A DNA stretch of 64,000 nt from Rhizoclosmatium globosum (GCA_002104985.1 MCGO01000032.1:248001-312000); one strand, 5' to 3'. Counted from the stretch's first letter, positions 35,726 to 47,400 are shown. The notes: a model not told the origin generated them from the letters alone. Numbers and translations: made by a program.

Positions 35726-37298
35726 CTATGTGAACATGAATTTGGGTGGAGCAGGCAGAATCGCATTCACCAAAGGTGATCTCGCGACTCTGATTTCTCC
35801 CAACGTCATACGCTTTCGAGCAATTGGTTTTGTAGTTGACGCTGATCCCGGCGCTTTAACTTGTAACGGAGGTAGCAACTTGTCCACCTCCCCAGCTGCA
35901 GCTTTTCCAAACACAGAAGCAGAAGGTAAACCCGGTGCCGCGCCATCTTCAGAGCCGAAGATATCAGGTCTTGGTGGTTTCGTGAGTCCGCTTAGTTTTC
36001 CGAGCATCATAGCTTTGGCTTTGAATTTACTTGCACCACTTGTCTCAACTGGAGAGGGATTGAAGCAATTTGATTCGGTGCTAAGATCGCAGAACCAGGT
36101 CGCTTACTCCCCAGAACTTGTGTCCCTGATCCTGGCCGTTTCCCCGACGAAGGGCGCTTGCCAGATGGTGGACGAGATCCGCCTCTAGATCCCGACCCAG
36201 CCGCACCCCCACCAGTACCTCCCCAAAGATCTTTCGTAACCGCCACAATGCTTACGCGTCGTTTTGTGACGGGCGTATTGCGAAGAGAGTCTTGACAGTC
36301 AGTTCCGCAAAAGAGATCCCCACGAAATAGACGGTTCAGTTCAGTTTCAAGGGGAATGGTGTACGCGTTGATGTTAATTAGTTGTCCAACAATGTCTTTT
36401 GTGAATGCGTATATGCACTAAATGGAACAATTAAGCCCTGATTTCCAGAATTAATAAACACTCCACCTCAAAATACGCTCTCTCCCGTGCAGGCTCCGTA
36501 GTATTCTTGGCAACAAGTAACAACAAGTAGCAATACGCATCCGCAAGTTCCTTCAACTTCTCATCCCTCGTTTCAACAGCAACTTCCCGTTCAACACTTC
36601 CACCTCCATCCTCCACGAATATTGGGCGGAAAATACTCTGTCGTCTTGCTGATGCACCTCCACTTGAAGTGTCCTCCTCTCGAGATGCGGATGAAATTTG
36701 GGATCCTGCAGAGGATGCTGTTCGTGGAAGGAGGCTGTATCCTTGTTTCTCAAGGTGTAGGACTTGAACATACCAACGGACGTAATGTGCAGCGGAAAGG
36801 AGGAATTTATCAAATTCGGTAGATTGCAAGATCGATCGGAAGTTTTTGGTTACTTTTACTGTACATTGTGTAAAAGCGCGTTTCTTTAGGATGGCTAAGT
36901 TGAACTTTTTGCCGCCAAACTCGATCATTTGCCTTTGTGTGCGTAACGGGGTATTTAGCAGGTGAAAGTGAAACAGTGGGATTTCACCTTGGATCTACTC
37001 TCTTTGGCATCGAAGCGCGTAATTGATCATCAGATAGGAGGAGAGAATGTGTACGGTCAACGTCATCGAATCTAGTGTGGGGAATCATATAATCTAAGTT
37101 CAAACAGTTTATGGAGCAAACACACCCCATAGCTCCAATCGATGACGACATGGATGTGTTTCGTAAGATGGATCCAAGATCTGGTCCAGCCGATATTGAG
37201 TCTCGACCAAACGACAGACTCTTGCGACGAGACTGCTGTGACGTGTTGCTCACTCCTAACACACCTCCGGCCTGCAACGCTTTGACTGCTGCAAGCAT
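35726..37298 (-). CDS. PPP1R36-like protein (protein phosphatase 1 regulatory subunit 36 family)
   Basis: From ATG 37298 (MLAAVKALQAGG), with introns at about 36936-36992 and 36420-36464. The central helical region (NLAILKKRAFTQCTVKV, FDKFLLSAAHYVRWYVQV, DAYCYLLLLVAKN) leads to IYAFTKDIVGQLINI and the short block LETELNRLFRGDLF, then a basic Gly/Ser-rich stretch and a C-terminal ARSPLVNAILPAP. The order of these blocks matches animal PPP1R36, a ciliary/testis protein that binds PP1, especially the RLFR...F block and the terminal ILPxP. The final part (35726-36010) is in another frame from 36007-36246, probably a one-base indel. Similarity is recalled, not computed, so the call is moderate. 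Confidence 0.5.
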
Positions 37299-37345
37299 CG
37301 TATGACTGGAAATAATTTAGAGATTGGAGTTGAGATTTACGTTGA

Positions 37346-37666
37346 ATGACTATAATAATAAATGCCAATGACTCACGAAACAACGTCAAAAAAGTTACTC
37401 CAGAATCACAAATGCATCCAACAGTTCGCAGATTCCTCCCTTACGTCACCTTCGTGGTTGGAATATCCGCACTCACGTTTCAAATGACCGTGCTGTATCC
37501 CTGGCATCATCAGCTTGAGCGTGACTTCAAACATCTTGAGGAAGTACAGCGCCGAACGGAGGAAGAGCACTTTGAGAAGAAAATGGCTCGTATAAGTAAA
37601 CTGGAAGGTCGCCTTGAGTCTATTATGGATCTTTTGGAGGAGAAGGAAGGGAAGCGAAGGGTGTGA
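37346..37666 (+). CDS. Small single-pass membrane protein with coiled coil (unknown)
   Basis: One exon, 106 residues from ATG 37346; an internal Met (MHPTVRRFLPYV, 37412) is an equally good start. One membrane segment (YVTFVVGISALTFQMTVLY) is followed by a charged coiled coil (LERDFKHLEEVQRRTEEEHFEKK). This shape (short basic N-terminus, one TM, helix) is common among small mitochondrial inner-membrane or ER proteins. It is not recognised. Head-to-head with the PPP1R36-like gene (47 bp between starts). Confidence 0.6.
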   Translation: MTIIINANDSRNNVKKVTPESQMHPTVRRFLPYVTFVVGISALTFQMTVLYPWHHQLERDFKHLEEVQRRTEEEHFEKKMARISKLEGRLESIMDLLEEKEGKRRV

Positions 37667-37979
37667 ATGATAGGAGGCACGAACTCATGGATCTGATACT
37701 ATCTGCCAAGAAAACTGTTTGATGCTCATGATTGATCGATGAATAAATGTAATAGTTGGATTATAAGAATAGTTTCATCTACGCTAATTCCTTGGAAAAG
37801 ACCTGACAAACCATCTCTGACTCGCTAGAATGGTGAGACTGCTATCGATAAAGCCACCTTGACTTACTTCGTTTTCGTCATTTAATCTATCGACTTTTAA
37901 TAGGCTGACTGTTTAGTATGGTGAGTCAACGTCGCTGCTGTTCAAACTGATATCAGCTTTCATCAGGCACGATATCTCT
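37667..37979. other. Intergenic spacer without a supported gene
   Basis: About 310 bp. It includes an AT-rich 3' flank of the small membrane protein gene and a sequence ATGGTGAGTCAAC at 37918 that could be a 5' exon/donor for the next gene, but it does not join in frame to the reading I chose. Confidence 0.5.
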
Positions 37980-39178
37980 ATGAAACAAGTCTACGACTTT
38001 TATGATCAGCAAACACCTGAAGAAGGCCTTAAGTAATATTCGATCGCGTTCAAGTTGTTGTGAAACTGAAACAGCACCCATAACTGCAGATGTGTTTCGG
38101 GTTACTTCCCAAACGATCCGAATCCGGAAAAGAACGCGATTCTATCAGATTTTTACTATTACATCCTCACGTAAGAAGCATCGAAAGAAAACCAAATGGA
38201 AACCAACTTTAATCAACAGCCTCGCAAAAGAAAATGGTTTCACACCCGAAAAAGCATCTGCCTTGTTTTCCATCATGAAAACAACCCACGCTCGCGTGAC
38301 TTGTAAGAGAGAACTATTCCTATTCAGATGGTTCTAAAGGAAAAGCAGCATCCCCATTTATTCGACTCGAAGCCGATTACGCCTTCTTCAAAGAACTTCT
38401 CCTCAAACACTGTATAAATCGTCCTCCATTCAGTGAACAGGTATTCACATTCGCGGAAATGAAGATCATCACGGAATTCGCAACCAACACGTAAACGCTC
38501 TGCTCAATTCTTTAGCTTTTTTTCTGAAATCAGTTTCGACAGATACTTTCGGCACTATCTCATGTACAAGTACACATTACGAAGCAAATCAAACTCGACT
38601 TTAAAATCACAAACGCTATATGACTCCTGCTGCTTCTGTTGAGAACCTGATCCGACTGAAGTGCTGGAGAGGATAATTTGCTTCTGTCGCGGTCGCGTTG
38701 AAGTTCCTGCGGTTTGTTAGAATTTTGGTTAATTCAATCTCATTTTCCAAATCAGGCTCCCATTGAAATACCCGTGCCAGCACACGTCGAACCAGCTACA
38801 ATCGCACCTACAGTCCCGGAAACAACTGTTGCGGAACAGTCGAAGTCTGATTCAACCTCTGGCGACGCGACGGAAGAGCCAAAAGAACGTAAGAATAAGT
38901 TCTCACGAGTAATCAGCCCACTGAACAACCATCTTTAAGCCAAAACTCTCGAAGAATCAAAGCAAGAAATCGCGTCAGCTGAGCTTCGCAACCTCGTGTT
39001 GGCGACTTTGGGTCCAAAGCTTGAAGAAATGAAAGCCGCTCTTTTAAACAAAATGTGGTCTCAAGAGGAGTTGCTTGGAGGTAAAATCAAAAAACTGGAG
39101 GCTGAGGAGGAAAAGATCCTGGCTGCTATGGCCGCTGCTGACAAGAAAAAAGACCCGAAAGCGAAGGGAAAGAAATAG
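37980..39178 (+). CDS. CFAP119 (CCDC189)-like flagellar protein
   Basis: Exons can be joined as MKQVYDFYDQQTPEEGL, KCVSGYFPNDPNPEKNAIL, LAKENGFTPEKASALFSIMK, then RLEADYAFFKELLLKHCINR, PPFSEQVFTFAEMKIITEF and RHYLMYKYTL. Introns: 38033-38089, 38171-38219, 38303-38328 (short) and about 38491-38542. The FFKELLLKHxxxRPPFSxxxFxxxE...YFRHYxLYKY pattern is what I know from CFAP119/CCDC189, a central-apparatus protein of motile cilia. The last exons (from about 38757) encode a Pro/Ala-rich linker and a helical, Lys-rich tail (ATLGPKLEEMKAALLNKMWS); they may belong to the same gene. The exact 5' end is uncertain. Confidence 0.5.
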
Positions 39179-39206
39179 ACAACATATTTATTAAATATAC
39201 ATTTTT

Positions 39207-42001
39207 TCATAATAAATTCATACTCCTCATCTTCATTCGTACTCCACCAATCGCCTTTTCAACTTTGTCAAGCTCGTCATCCAACTGCTCCTTTCGGCGG
39301 CGAGAGGATCCTGAGTTTATCGTTGGAATCTTTTGTAATTCGGAGCTCAGCTGGTTGCAAAAGTTGGGTATTAGGGACTATCGTAATCGGAATAAGGGAC
39401 TCACAGCTGCTTTGCGATCTGTCAGCGTCCGCAGTTGTCCATCCAATTCTGTTTTCAATGCAAAGTAATCTACAGAAGGTTCTTCTGCATATGATTCAGA
39501 GCTCCCAACGGATCCGACAGAAACTCGTCTCCCTCCACTTCCACTGGCAGCCAAACCACCCGCAGCGCTACCGAACCCCCTTTGACTGGAAACATCACCC
39601 GTAATTGGATTCCTCCTGGCAATTCCCTCAGTACTTCCCACAGACCGTCTGAAAAAGTTTGAGTTGAAACTTCGAGAGTCGGGGATATCTTCCTCTTCTG
39701 CATCCTCTTCCTCATACCGTTTCAGCTTATCGAGGAATTTGTTTCTATCTCCAGTTGTTATAGAGCTATTGCGAGGGAACGACGCAGGAGGAGGTCGTTG
39801 GTGCTGAGCTTGTGGAGTCCAAGCTTGTTTGACTGGAGTGGATTCCCTTGTAGTCGATTGTGAGGATGTTGAAGGGAATGGATTTGAAGCGTTTGATCGA
39901 AAGTCAGGCACGGATTGCCGGTATGGGGGCTAGGATTCGTTCGTGGTGGGGAAGTTGTGGAAGAAGAATCCAGTTGTTGGTTTGTAAGGGACGCGATAAC
40001 AGCCTGAAAAGCGAAAGCTATAAGAACGCGGCGAAGATATTGTTTTTAAACTTACGCGGAGACTTTCGTTATCGTACCGCAATTGATCCAACTTTGCTTT
40101 GTAATAATCGTCCTTTTCTGATGAAGCATTTCCCTCATACTGGAGTTTCTACGCAAAACTTTCAGGAGCACAGCATAAGTCAATCACTATTAAACACGAA
40201 CTCGTAATTCTGTCCGCAACTCTTCATTTTCATTCCGCAGCTCTCCATTCAAATCTTGCAAACTCCTCAGTTTCTTGCTGAAGAGCTTAAACTCTTCTTC
40301 ATTTCTCGAGGTCTTGGATTTCTCCTGCAAAAGCAGCTCATGCATTGAGCTCCGCTCCTCGTTTGATTGTTCCAGGATCGCCAAAATCTGCTTTATCTGA
40401 TTTGTTTGATCTTCAAGAGTGTCAGATAATTAACGTTAAGAAATCTATTAACTCACTGTCATGCTGATGCCTCGCTTCTTCTAAATCGGCCTGACATTGA
40501 CCGATATGGTCCTGCATTTGGCCCTTTTCTTCCATCAAGTTATGCACCTATGTTTCGCTCAGGTTTGTTAAAGTAACTGGAAGGAATATACCTGATTTTG
40601 CAGCCTTTGTATTTCTATTTCAGTTCCAGACTGTTGTCTTGACTTTCTTTCCGAGACTCCTCATCTCTTTGACGCGACCTTTCATCTTCCACCGCTTTCT
40701 TCACACGGATTTCAGATTCTTTAGACCAGTAGTCTTCAAGCTCCATCGTAAAGTTGTTCAGCTTTTCTGATACATGTGCTCCAATTCTTGTTCCAGTTCC
40801 TCAATTTCTTTACGAACTGCATTGTCGAATGAATTCTGCATAGTTTCTACTTGGGCCGCAAGAGTACGTTTTCTTGACGTACTTGAGTCAATTCTGATGT
40901 AATACGTTGAAGAAGCACATGGTTTTCCGACGGATTCAGGGTTTCCGTGTTCAAACTCGCTGAAGATGCTGAATGGCGTCGAGTGGAAATAGTTGGTGCG
41001 ATAGAGTCTGCGGATGAGGTTTGATGATTTGATTTGCTTTGGAAGATGTCAAGGAATTCCTGCGTTGATACCGACACTGAAGGAACATTTACATTTCGCA
41101 CTGTAGCGATGGAAATAACAGGTGACACTGCCGTGGTGCAATGGGCGATGAGATACGAGGGGCTTTTGGAACTACAGTGTGAAGTGGGAAATCTTCTTCC
41201 GCATCAAAATCATCTGCATAAGAATCAACCGCAGTTGATGATATATCTTCCTTGACTTCCGGTTTCAGAGGAGAGCGTGAGAAGCTGGAATCCGCCACAG
41301 ATTCTGACATGGAGAATGACACTGGAGAGCTTTCAGCCGATCTTTCTCCACTTGAAACGGGAAACATATCATTCTCAGAGACTATTGGCTCGATCATTCG
41401 ATTGGGAGTGCTTTCTGCATAGTCTGATGTACTGATTGATTCAGAGACCGTCAAGGTATGAATTGGGCGACATTCTTCGAAAGGGGAAACAGACGAACGA
41501 GATGGAGAATGAACGTCTGAGTTGTACAATTCGTCATAGAGAAGTGCTGAATCGGCATGCAAGGGTTTGGATAGTTGCGGAGGCGGAGTCCGGGTCAAAC
41601 GGCGCGATTTTGAGTTCATTTCCTGCAGCATTTCAACCTCAAACGTCTTTATGTTTCCACTTGTTTTGATGGCTGGTTCGTAGCGTTGAGGGCCTTTGCA
41701 AATACTTTGTCGAGGCGGCGGGACGATGACTTTGAAGCGACTCTTTTTCAAGAGAGTTAATGTCACGAATAAGAAAGAAAGAGAAAGAGACGAAGAAGGA
41801 GAAAGAAAGGGCACCTGAGACTCTGTTCAAACTCGGCCACGAGTCGCTGGTGCTCGGCGTCAACTGTTCGGCGTCAACGCTTTCGTATTCGATGGTACTT
41901 TCGAGTTCTTTCTCGCCTGACTCGTCGATGGTGTTTGTTGACTGGTTCGTGCTGGATTCGAGGTGGTGTGTTGGTGCTTGCTTTGGCGGTGATCCCATCA
42001 T
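39207..42001 (-). CDS. Long coiled-coil protein (unknown, possibly centriolar or flagellar)
   Basis: From ATG 42001 (MMGSPPKQAP). The N-terminal half is acidic and Ser-rich (ESPVSFSMSESVADSSF, DDFDAEEDFPLHTVVPKA). The second half is a series of coiled-coil exons between about 41130 and 40060 (ENHVLLQRITSELTQVRQEN, ELRNENEELRTEL, EEFKLFSKKLRSLQDLN), a Pro/Ser-rich linker with an acidic EEEDAEEEDIPD patch, and a short conserved-looking helical end (ELDGQLRTLTDR, QLDDELDKVEKAIGGVRMKMR). About nine exons; several junctions are unclear. The composition is typical of centrosomal/basal-body proteins. I cannot name the family. Confidence 0.55.
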
Positions 42002-42536
42002 CTCAAATTGTGTTGAAAAACAAATAATATCAAAGGAAGAGAGAGAGAGTAGTAACGGCGTCGAATCATTTCAGAAGGACCACTCGACGACGCTCGCATT
42101 CGGTAGAAATTGATTCCTTTCACTCCAACGAATCGGACAACATCTTAACAACTACAGATTACTTCGGCATCTCGTGTATTCTTTTGCGATTGAAGACATA
42201 TTGATATACCGAACTTTCGACGAGTTACGAAAACGTGCTACCTTCTTGTCTTTTGGCAACCAACAGGAAGTCATCGCAGATTGCAGCAGAGTTCTTAGCC
42301 TTTAAGGTCATAAATTGCAAACAATTCAATTGTGATGTGCCAAAGCGTTTCTTAAAAGAGGCGAGTCCGAGCAGTTGGTTTAACCTCAGAAAATGTTGGA
42401 GATTTTGTCAACAATCATTTTTTGAACAAAGAGGCCATCCATTTTGTATCAAGCTATGGCCAGCTCTCGGCCTTCGCCTTTAAGTGCTCCTAACATTCAA
42501 GAGAATTCAAGTCTGTTATCTCAATGTCATCCAAAT
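42002..42536. other. Region of unclear content upstream of the RhoGAP gene
   Basis: About 530 bp. A 82-codon open frame (42235-42480) and short neighbouring frames may be 5' exons of the RhoGAP gene, but I see no domain and no convincing splice chain. Confidence 0.4.
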
Positions 42537-44411
42537 CTCTTGCTTACGTTTGGCTCTAAATAGGGACCACTCAAGGACTCCTTACACTTCGTCGCAGACG
42601 ATGTAATACTTCAACTGACAACATCGTAGCTCTCCGATCTGCTAATTTTCCAGTTGAAGCTCCAAAAACCCCGTTCCCTCCAACTTCCTATATCACAGTC
42701 AGAGAAACCTACTTCGACGAAGTCGCTTTTCCAGACTTTACTAGCTTTCACGAAAAGTATATCCTATCAATGGAGAAAGAATATGTCCAGGTGAGTTTGC
42801 ATTTGTTTATCGTGATCCTCAGTTGAGAACATTATTAGCCAGCAAAACAGCACCAATGCTCCTCAACGCTTCTTGGTTCAGTTCTTCAAGTGAGAACAGT
42901 TCTCGCTCAAAACTTAAAGTCCAGCAACTTCGAACCAACAGTCCTTCTCCAAACTACTTGCAATACATTTGCTTCTGGCTCGAGACTGCGAAGCCCTGTA
43001 TATCAAATCCAATGATATGTTTAATTGCACATCATCGACTAAGCCGTCAATATTGAACGAGAAGGGCCATTTTTCGATTCGACCATACAACAATTTCCGC
43101 TCTCGGTTGCAAAAACGGTATACCAGACATTGTTGTTCAATGTGTTGAATACTTCGAACGCAAGAAATTGCTTATACTGAAGGAATCTATCGTGTTCCAG
43201 GAAATCAAAAGCGCGTCAAGCAGTGGACAGTTAAATTCGCGAAGCTCATCAAAGCAGCCGTTCAACATTAAATAGAAAGCGACCATAAGAAATTATCTTC
43301 CCCGAAGATAGTACTTTGCATCGTTCTTTATCTGTGACTTCAAGAACAAAGGAAACTCAATCAGGGCTGATCACCCCAAATCAGTCGAAAAAACACCGCA
43401 TGCTAAAACAAACTTGTCCCTGATTGCTGTAAGGGCTCTAGCAGCTCACTTTCTTCTGAAGTTGAGGACCAACAGTCACTCAAGAAACAAAAGTTCAAGA
43501 TCTGGCATGAATAGCTCCATAATATCGCTGAAGTTCGAAGAGTCAAAGCGTGGTGTTGGGATATGGGACGGTGATGGGCTTTTAGTACGGTTGGATTCCT
43601 GTCACACTGGATAATGAAACACCGGCAACAATTGCAAGTCTTTTGAAAACCTTTTTTTCTTCAGTGAAAGGACAGTTTATTCCCAATGGCTTTTGGGATG
43701 AATGACAAGATCGCTGTTGGTAAGTTTTTTTCATTCTGAGTATAACTTAACACCGAAGCCACAGCAAGTGGAAACAATCCGCCAAACACAGAAACATTAA
43801 TAAGATTCGATACGAAATTGAAAAGAACTGTCCCATCTTGTGAACACCTCCATACATTTGCGTACTTTATCCTACATTTACAACGTGTTGCCGACCATGC
43901 CAGTAAAACATGATGACCGCGAAAAAATCTCGCAATCTGCATCTTTGTAACTGCAAAAGAGGGCGGCGAATACATTATCCGATACGCGGACCTTATATTT
44001 GGAAACATTGACCTGGTTGGTCGAGAAACGGTGGCTTCTCTCCCATATTCCGAAACACCATCAGCATTCCCGGAGCTTGAAGACGATCCAGGTGAATTAC
44101 CGCCTTGGGACTCAACGATTGATGATCTCGAGCCACGACTAATGCGGCATTGGTTTAAAGACCTTCTTTCCTCTCATAACAAGATTACACCAAGTCCTGG
44201 AAAAGCAATTCTGGCAAGTTTCGGAGGGTTGGACTTTGCTTCTTTAAACAGAGCAGCAGACTTGGGGTCACAAGATAACTGCCTGAGCCCCATTGGAGGG
44301 GAATCAAGTGAATCAAATAACACTTCCGTCATAAAAAATAATACCGTAGTGTCCTCAGCAAATGCAAGTGCTCAGGGGAACGCTTATCGCACCGAGATGG
44401 AGAACCTTTAA
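42537..44411 (+). pseudogene. RhoGAP-domain protein, interrupted by several frame breaks
   Basis: Fragments in different frames together resemble a Rho GTPase-activating protein. Seen in order: ITVRETYFDEVAFPDFTSF (about 42700), then GIPDIVVQCVEYFERK (about 43118-43170), EGIYRVPGNQKRVKQW (about 43180) with the arginine-finger position GIYR, HTFAYFILHLQRVADHAS (about 43850), NMMTAK and NLAICIF (about 43905-43935), and an acidic/Ser-rich tail to the stop at 44409-44411. At least three frame changes and several in-frame stops occur between these blocks (43160-43420 and 43900-43935). This is either a decaying gene or an intact gene with sequence errors and unrecognised introns. The tail (44031-44411) is open and coding-like, which favours the latter. 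The 5' end is not located. Confidence 0.5.
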
Positions 44412-44716
44412 AATTCACTTTTCCAGTCTCTGGTTGATTATTAACAACCAATCAATATACAAACTGTTGAAATGAAAGATTTCGAATAATCTACTTTACA
44501 GAAATACCCGACTTCTTTTATTTCTCCTGTATATGTATGCCAGTCCCTAAACAGCTTTTTTGGTTTGAAAAAATATAGCTGAGCCTACAACCCCTTAGAG
44601 GCGTTCAGAGGTCTGGTAGGGCTCTTTTGGGTAGGGCTCTTTTGCCTCATTATTATGATTGATTTTCGTCAATATGTCCAATGTTTGAGTACGACATTTC
44701 CACATAACGAACAACT
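44412..44716. other. Intergenic spacer before tRNA-Lys
   Basis: AT-rich, no supported gene. Contains a short direct repeat, GTAGGGCTCTTTTG, at about 44617 and 44632. Confidence 0.6.
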
Positions 44717-44790
44717 GCCTGATTAGCTCAGTGGTTTAGAGCACCCGCCTTTTAAGCGGGTGGTCGCGGGTTCGACCCCCGCATTAGGCT
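44717..44790 (+). tRNA. tRNA-Lys(TTT)
   Basis: Cloverleaf with acceptor GCCTGAT / ATTAGGC, D arm GCTC...GAGC, anticodon stem CCCGC / GCGGG with loop CTTTTAA (anticodon TTT) and T arm GCGGG-TTCGACC-CCCGC. Standard short variable loop, no intron. The base after the acceptor stem is T, an unusual discriminator for lysine tRNA. Confidence 0.93.
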
Positions 44791-45230
44791 TTTCGCGTTG
44801 TGGCGTACGAGAGGGTAATGGTTTGGATTGGACGTTGATGTGGGAGGTTGGAGCTTGTGGACGTTACTTGCCATGTAGTTTCGTGCAATCAGCACGTTAA
44901 CGCGTTCTTGTCTTCTGGTTATTTGCAATTCAGGGCATTGCTCTTTACGCGAATTTGAGATTTTGTGACTCGGAAAAGTCTCAGTAGTTATTTCATGTTC
45001 TTCAAACGTACTCAATGTTGCAAGGAGGTCATGCAATTTTAATGCACAGGGAAATTAGAAGGAATATGCACATCAATGGCGGTATTAAGAAAGAATATAC
45101 TGAACTGCCATCCCAGCCGAAACCTGAAGAAGATTGCAAATACTTGAATAAACGCATATTGAAACAAAATCATTAAGGGAAGATTGTATTCTAATCCTTT
45201 ACAGTGCTGAGGGCGTTTAATATTGTTGAT
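44791..45230. other. Intergenic region without a supported gene
   Basis: About 440 bp between tRNA-Lys and the histidine phosphatase stop. A 94-codon minus-strand open frame here overlaps the tRNA and has no coding character. Confidence 0.6.
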
Positions 45231-45944
45231 TTACGGCCGAAACTTGACTTGTCGTATTTCGGCAGTTTCCAAATGACGCAGCTGCCTGTGATCCCAGACA
45301 CTTATCGAATTCTTCCATTCATGACTTTGAGTTTGTAGAATCTGCAGGGTATCTCCATGTGCAACGAACAAGGCAAGGTAATCGTCGGGTTCATCAACAC
45401 TTCTGAGACTGCTTCAAGGCTTCGATAAGCGACGCTCTCCGGACTTTCAACTCCTGGATACAGCTTTCTGGCCGCATCGTATTCCCAGACCTTGGGATAT
45501 CCTTCACTTCCGCTTCGTCCCTCAAATTCACCAAAATGGCGTTCCCGCAGCCGAATATCATAAATAAGCGAAGAATCGCTATATCCATGTGATTTCAGTT
45601 CATCGAGAATGATCAAGGCTGTTTCTTTTGCTCTTGTGAAGTCACTGGAGACCAACTTGATGACGGAGCGTTTCTCAAGGGTCAACGTTTCAATGAATGC
45701 AGTTGCAGACTGATTGTACATTTAAAACTCTAGGTGGTCGTTCTGAGAAGTGTTTGTCACCTTAACAACCTGTTCCCTGCCAAGAGGAGACAGCCCTTCC
45801 GATGGCAGTGTTCCATTCTCAGGCCACGAGCATATTCTATCCGCCACATTCGCCAGTGACTGTCCCATGCCGAACCTGTCCGAGTAAGTCCGAGTAAGTC
45901 CGTGATAAGCACAATCGCCACCAACAAACCAAAGCCGTGATCAT
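45231..45944 (-). CDS. Histidine phosphatase (phosphoglycerate mutase-like) family protein
   Basis: Small phosphatase of the branch-1 histidine phosphatase superfamily. From ATG 45944 (MITALVCWW) the catalytic RHG motif appears as QVRHG, then SLANVADRICSW, PLGREQVVK; exon 2 has VKLVSSDFTRAKETALIIL (SSDFTRAxxTA), LRERHFGEFEG and PGVESPESVAYRS; the C-terminal block FVAHGDTLQILQTQSHEW supplies the second conserved His-Gly. Intron about 45712-45767. Two one-base frame breaks occur in conserved sequence: in a G run at QVRHG (near 45870) and near 45401, so the conserved C-terminus is in another frame. Substrate unknown. Starts 33 bp from the divergent D-amino-acid oxidase gene. Confidence 0.82.
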
Positions 45945-45977
45945 TTCGTGAAAACACTTTGTCAACACTTTCTCAAA

Positions 45978-47400
45978 ATGGAGCAACAACGCGTCGCGGT
46001 TCTCGGAAGCGGCGTCCAAGGCCTCACCACGGCGCTTCTCCTTCTCCACCAAGGCGTCAAGAAGGTCGTTGTCGTGGCAAACGCAGGTCCGGGCGCGTTC
46101 GACAAGAAGGACAGCTGCTTTGCTTCGCCAAAGGCCGGCGCGAATTGGCAGACATTTGCCGGAAATGACGATCAACGGTTGCAGGAGTACGATGAGGTGT
46201 GGCTCCCCCTTGATTCATTCGGAGTGGTGTTGTTGACCTGGCGGTGATATCAGGCTACTTATACACACTGTGGAGCCTCTCCTTCCTCCCACAATGCGGA
46301 ATCATGCGGCTCCCCGGATTCATGTTTTACGACGAGAAACCAGTCGACTTCCAACACCCTTGGTACGCCCGTTTCGTAAAGAACTATGCATACGCCACCG
46401 CCACCGACCTTCCACCCAACAAAAAGTTTGGCGTCAAGTACGAGACTATTACTATGAATGTGCCAAAATACCTCGCATGGTTGGTCAACAGAGTCAAGGC
46501 AAAGGGGGGTGTATTCGTTACCAAGAACTTGGAGCATTGGGAAGACGCGTTGAAAATTAAAGAGGTTGGACGTGTTACTGCTGTCGTCAATTGTACTGGA
46601 TTAGGTAACTATTTGCTGAATGGGGTTGAGCTATATCTTATTTTCGTCTGGACAAGGATCATTGAAACTCGGAGGAGTTGAAGACTCGAGCCTTTATCCT
46701 GTCCGAGGACAGACTATTTTGGTACGTGCTCCACAAGTGCAGAGAACTATTGGAACCGCGCTGCCAGTTGGAGGAACGCGTGGAGTAGTGGGCGGAGGCC
46801 GAAGCTCAATGTGAGTGCATAATTTAACGTTTATCGCATGACTCAACGCATCGAACAGCGAAAGTTACTTACTTATCCCTCGAGAAGATGGTATCGTTAT
46901 TTTGGGTGGAACATATCAGAAAGGAAAGGGTACAGTCGTTTTAGCACAGCTCTCTATAAACAAATACTCAACGGTTTTGTATAGTTCCATGGACACAGAT
47001 GCCGCTACTGCTCAAGTATCATGGAACGCTGTGTCGCCGTCTGTCCCGAACTCGTCCAAAACGGAAAATTCCCTGAAATCGTCGAGCACAGCGTTGGATT
47101 ACGTCCAGCAAGATACGGAGACTGTCGTTTAGATTCCCAGTACTTGAGTAAGCTCTTCTTTTTTGATATTCTATTCGTCATCTCTAATTACGGGGATTTC
47201 TCAGAAACTTCCACTGGCAAGACATTTTGTTCATCAATAATTATGGACATGGTGGATACGGTTATCAAAGCAGTTGGGGATGTGCTCAATCGGTTGTGAG
47301 GATGGTTCGTCGAGCCGTAGGAACTACTGTTGATGACAAGATTTTGACAAAGCTGTTGAAGGAAACCATTACTCCTGAAACGCGTGATGCTAAGCTGTGA
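45978..47400 (+). CDS. D-amino-acid oxidase, peroxisomal type
   Basis: FAD enzyme that oxidises D-amino acids to 2-oxo acids, ammonia and hydrogen peroxide. ATG 45978 leads straight into the FAD dinucleotide fold VAVLGSGVQGLTTALLLL. Further family blocks: SPKAGANWQTFA, VNCTGLG, LYPVRGQTILVRAP, REDGIVILGGTYQKG, MERCVAVCPEL, HSVGLRPARYGD and NNYGHGGYGYQSSWG. The protein ends DAKL; AKL is an accepted PTS1 peroxisome signal. About six exons. A one-base deletion near 47018 breaks the frame between TDAATAQ and MERC, and the junction near 46938 is uncertain. D-aspartate oxidase is the close alternative; I cannot separate them here. Confidence 0.88.

Noticed and set aside
44752..45036. 94-codon minus-strand open frame
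   Set aside because: It overlaps tRNA-Lys and has no coding character.
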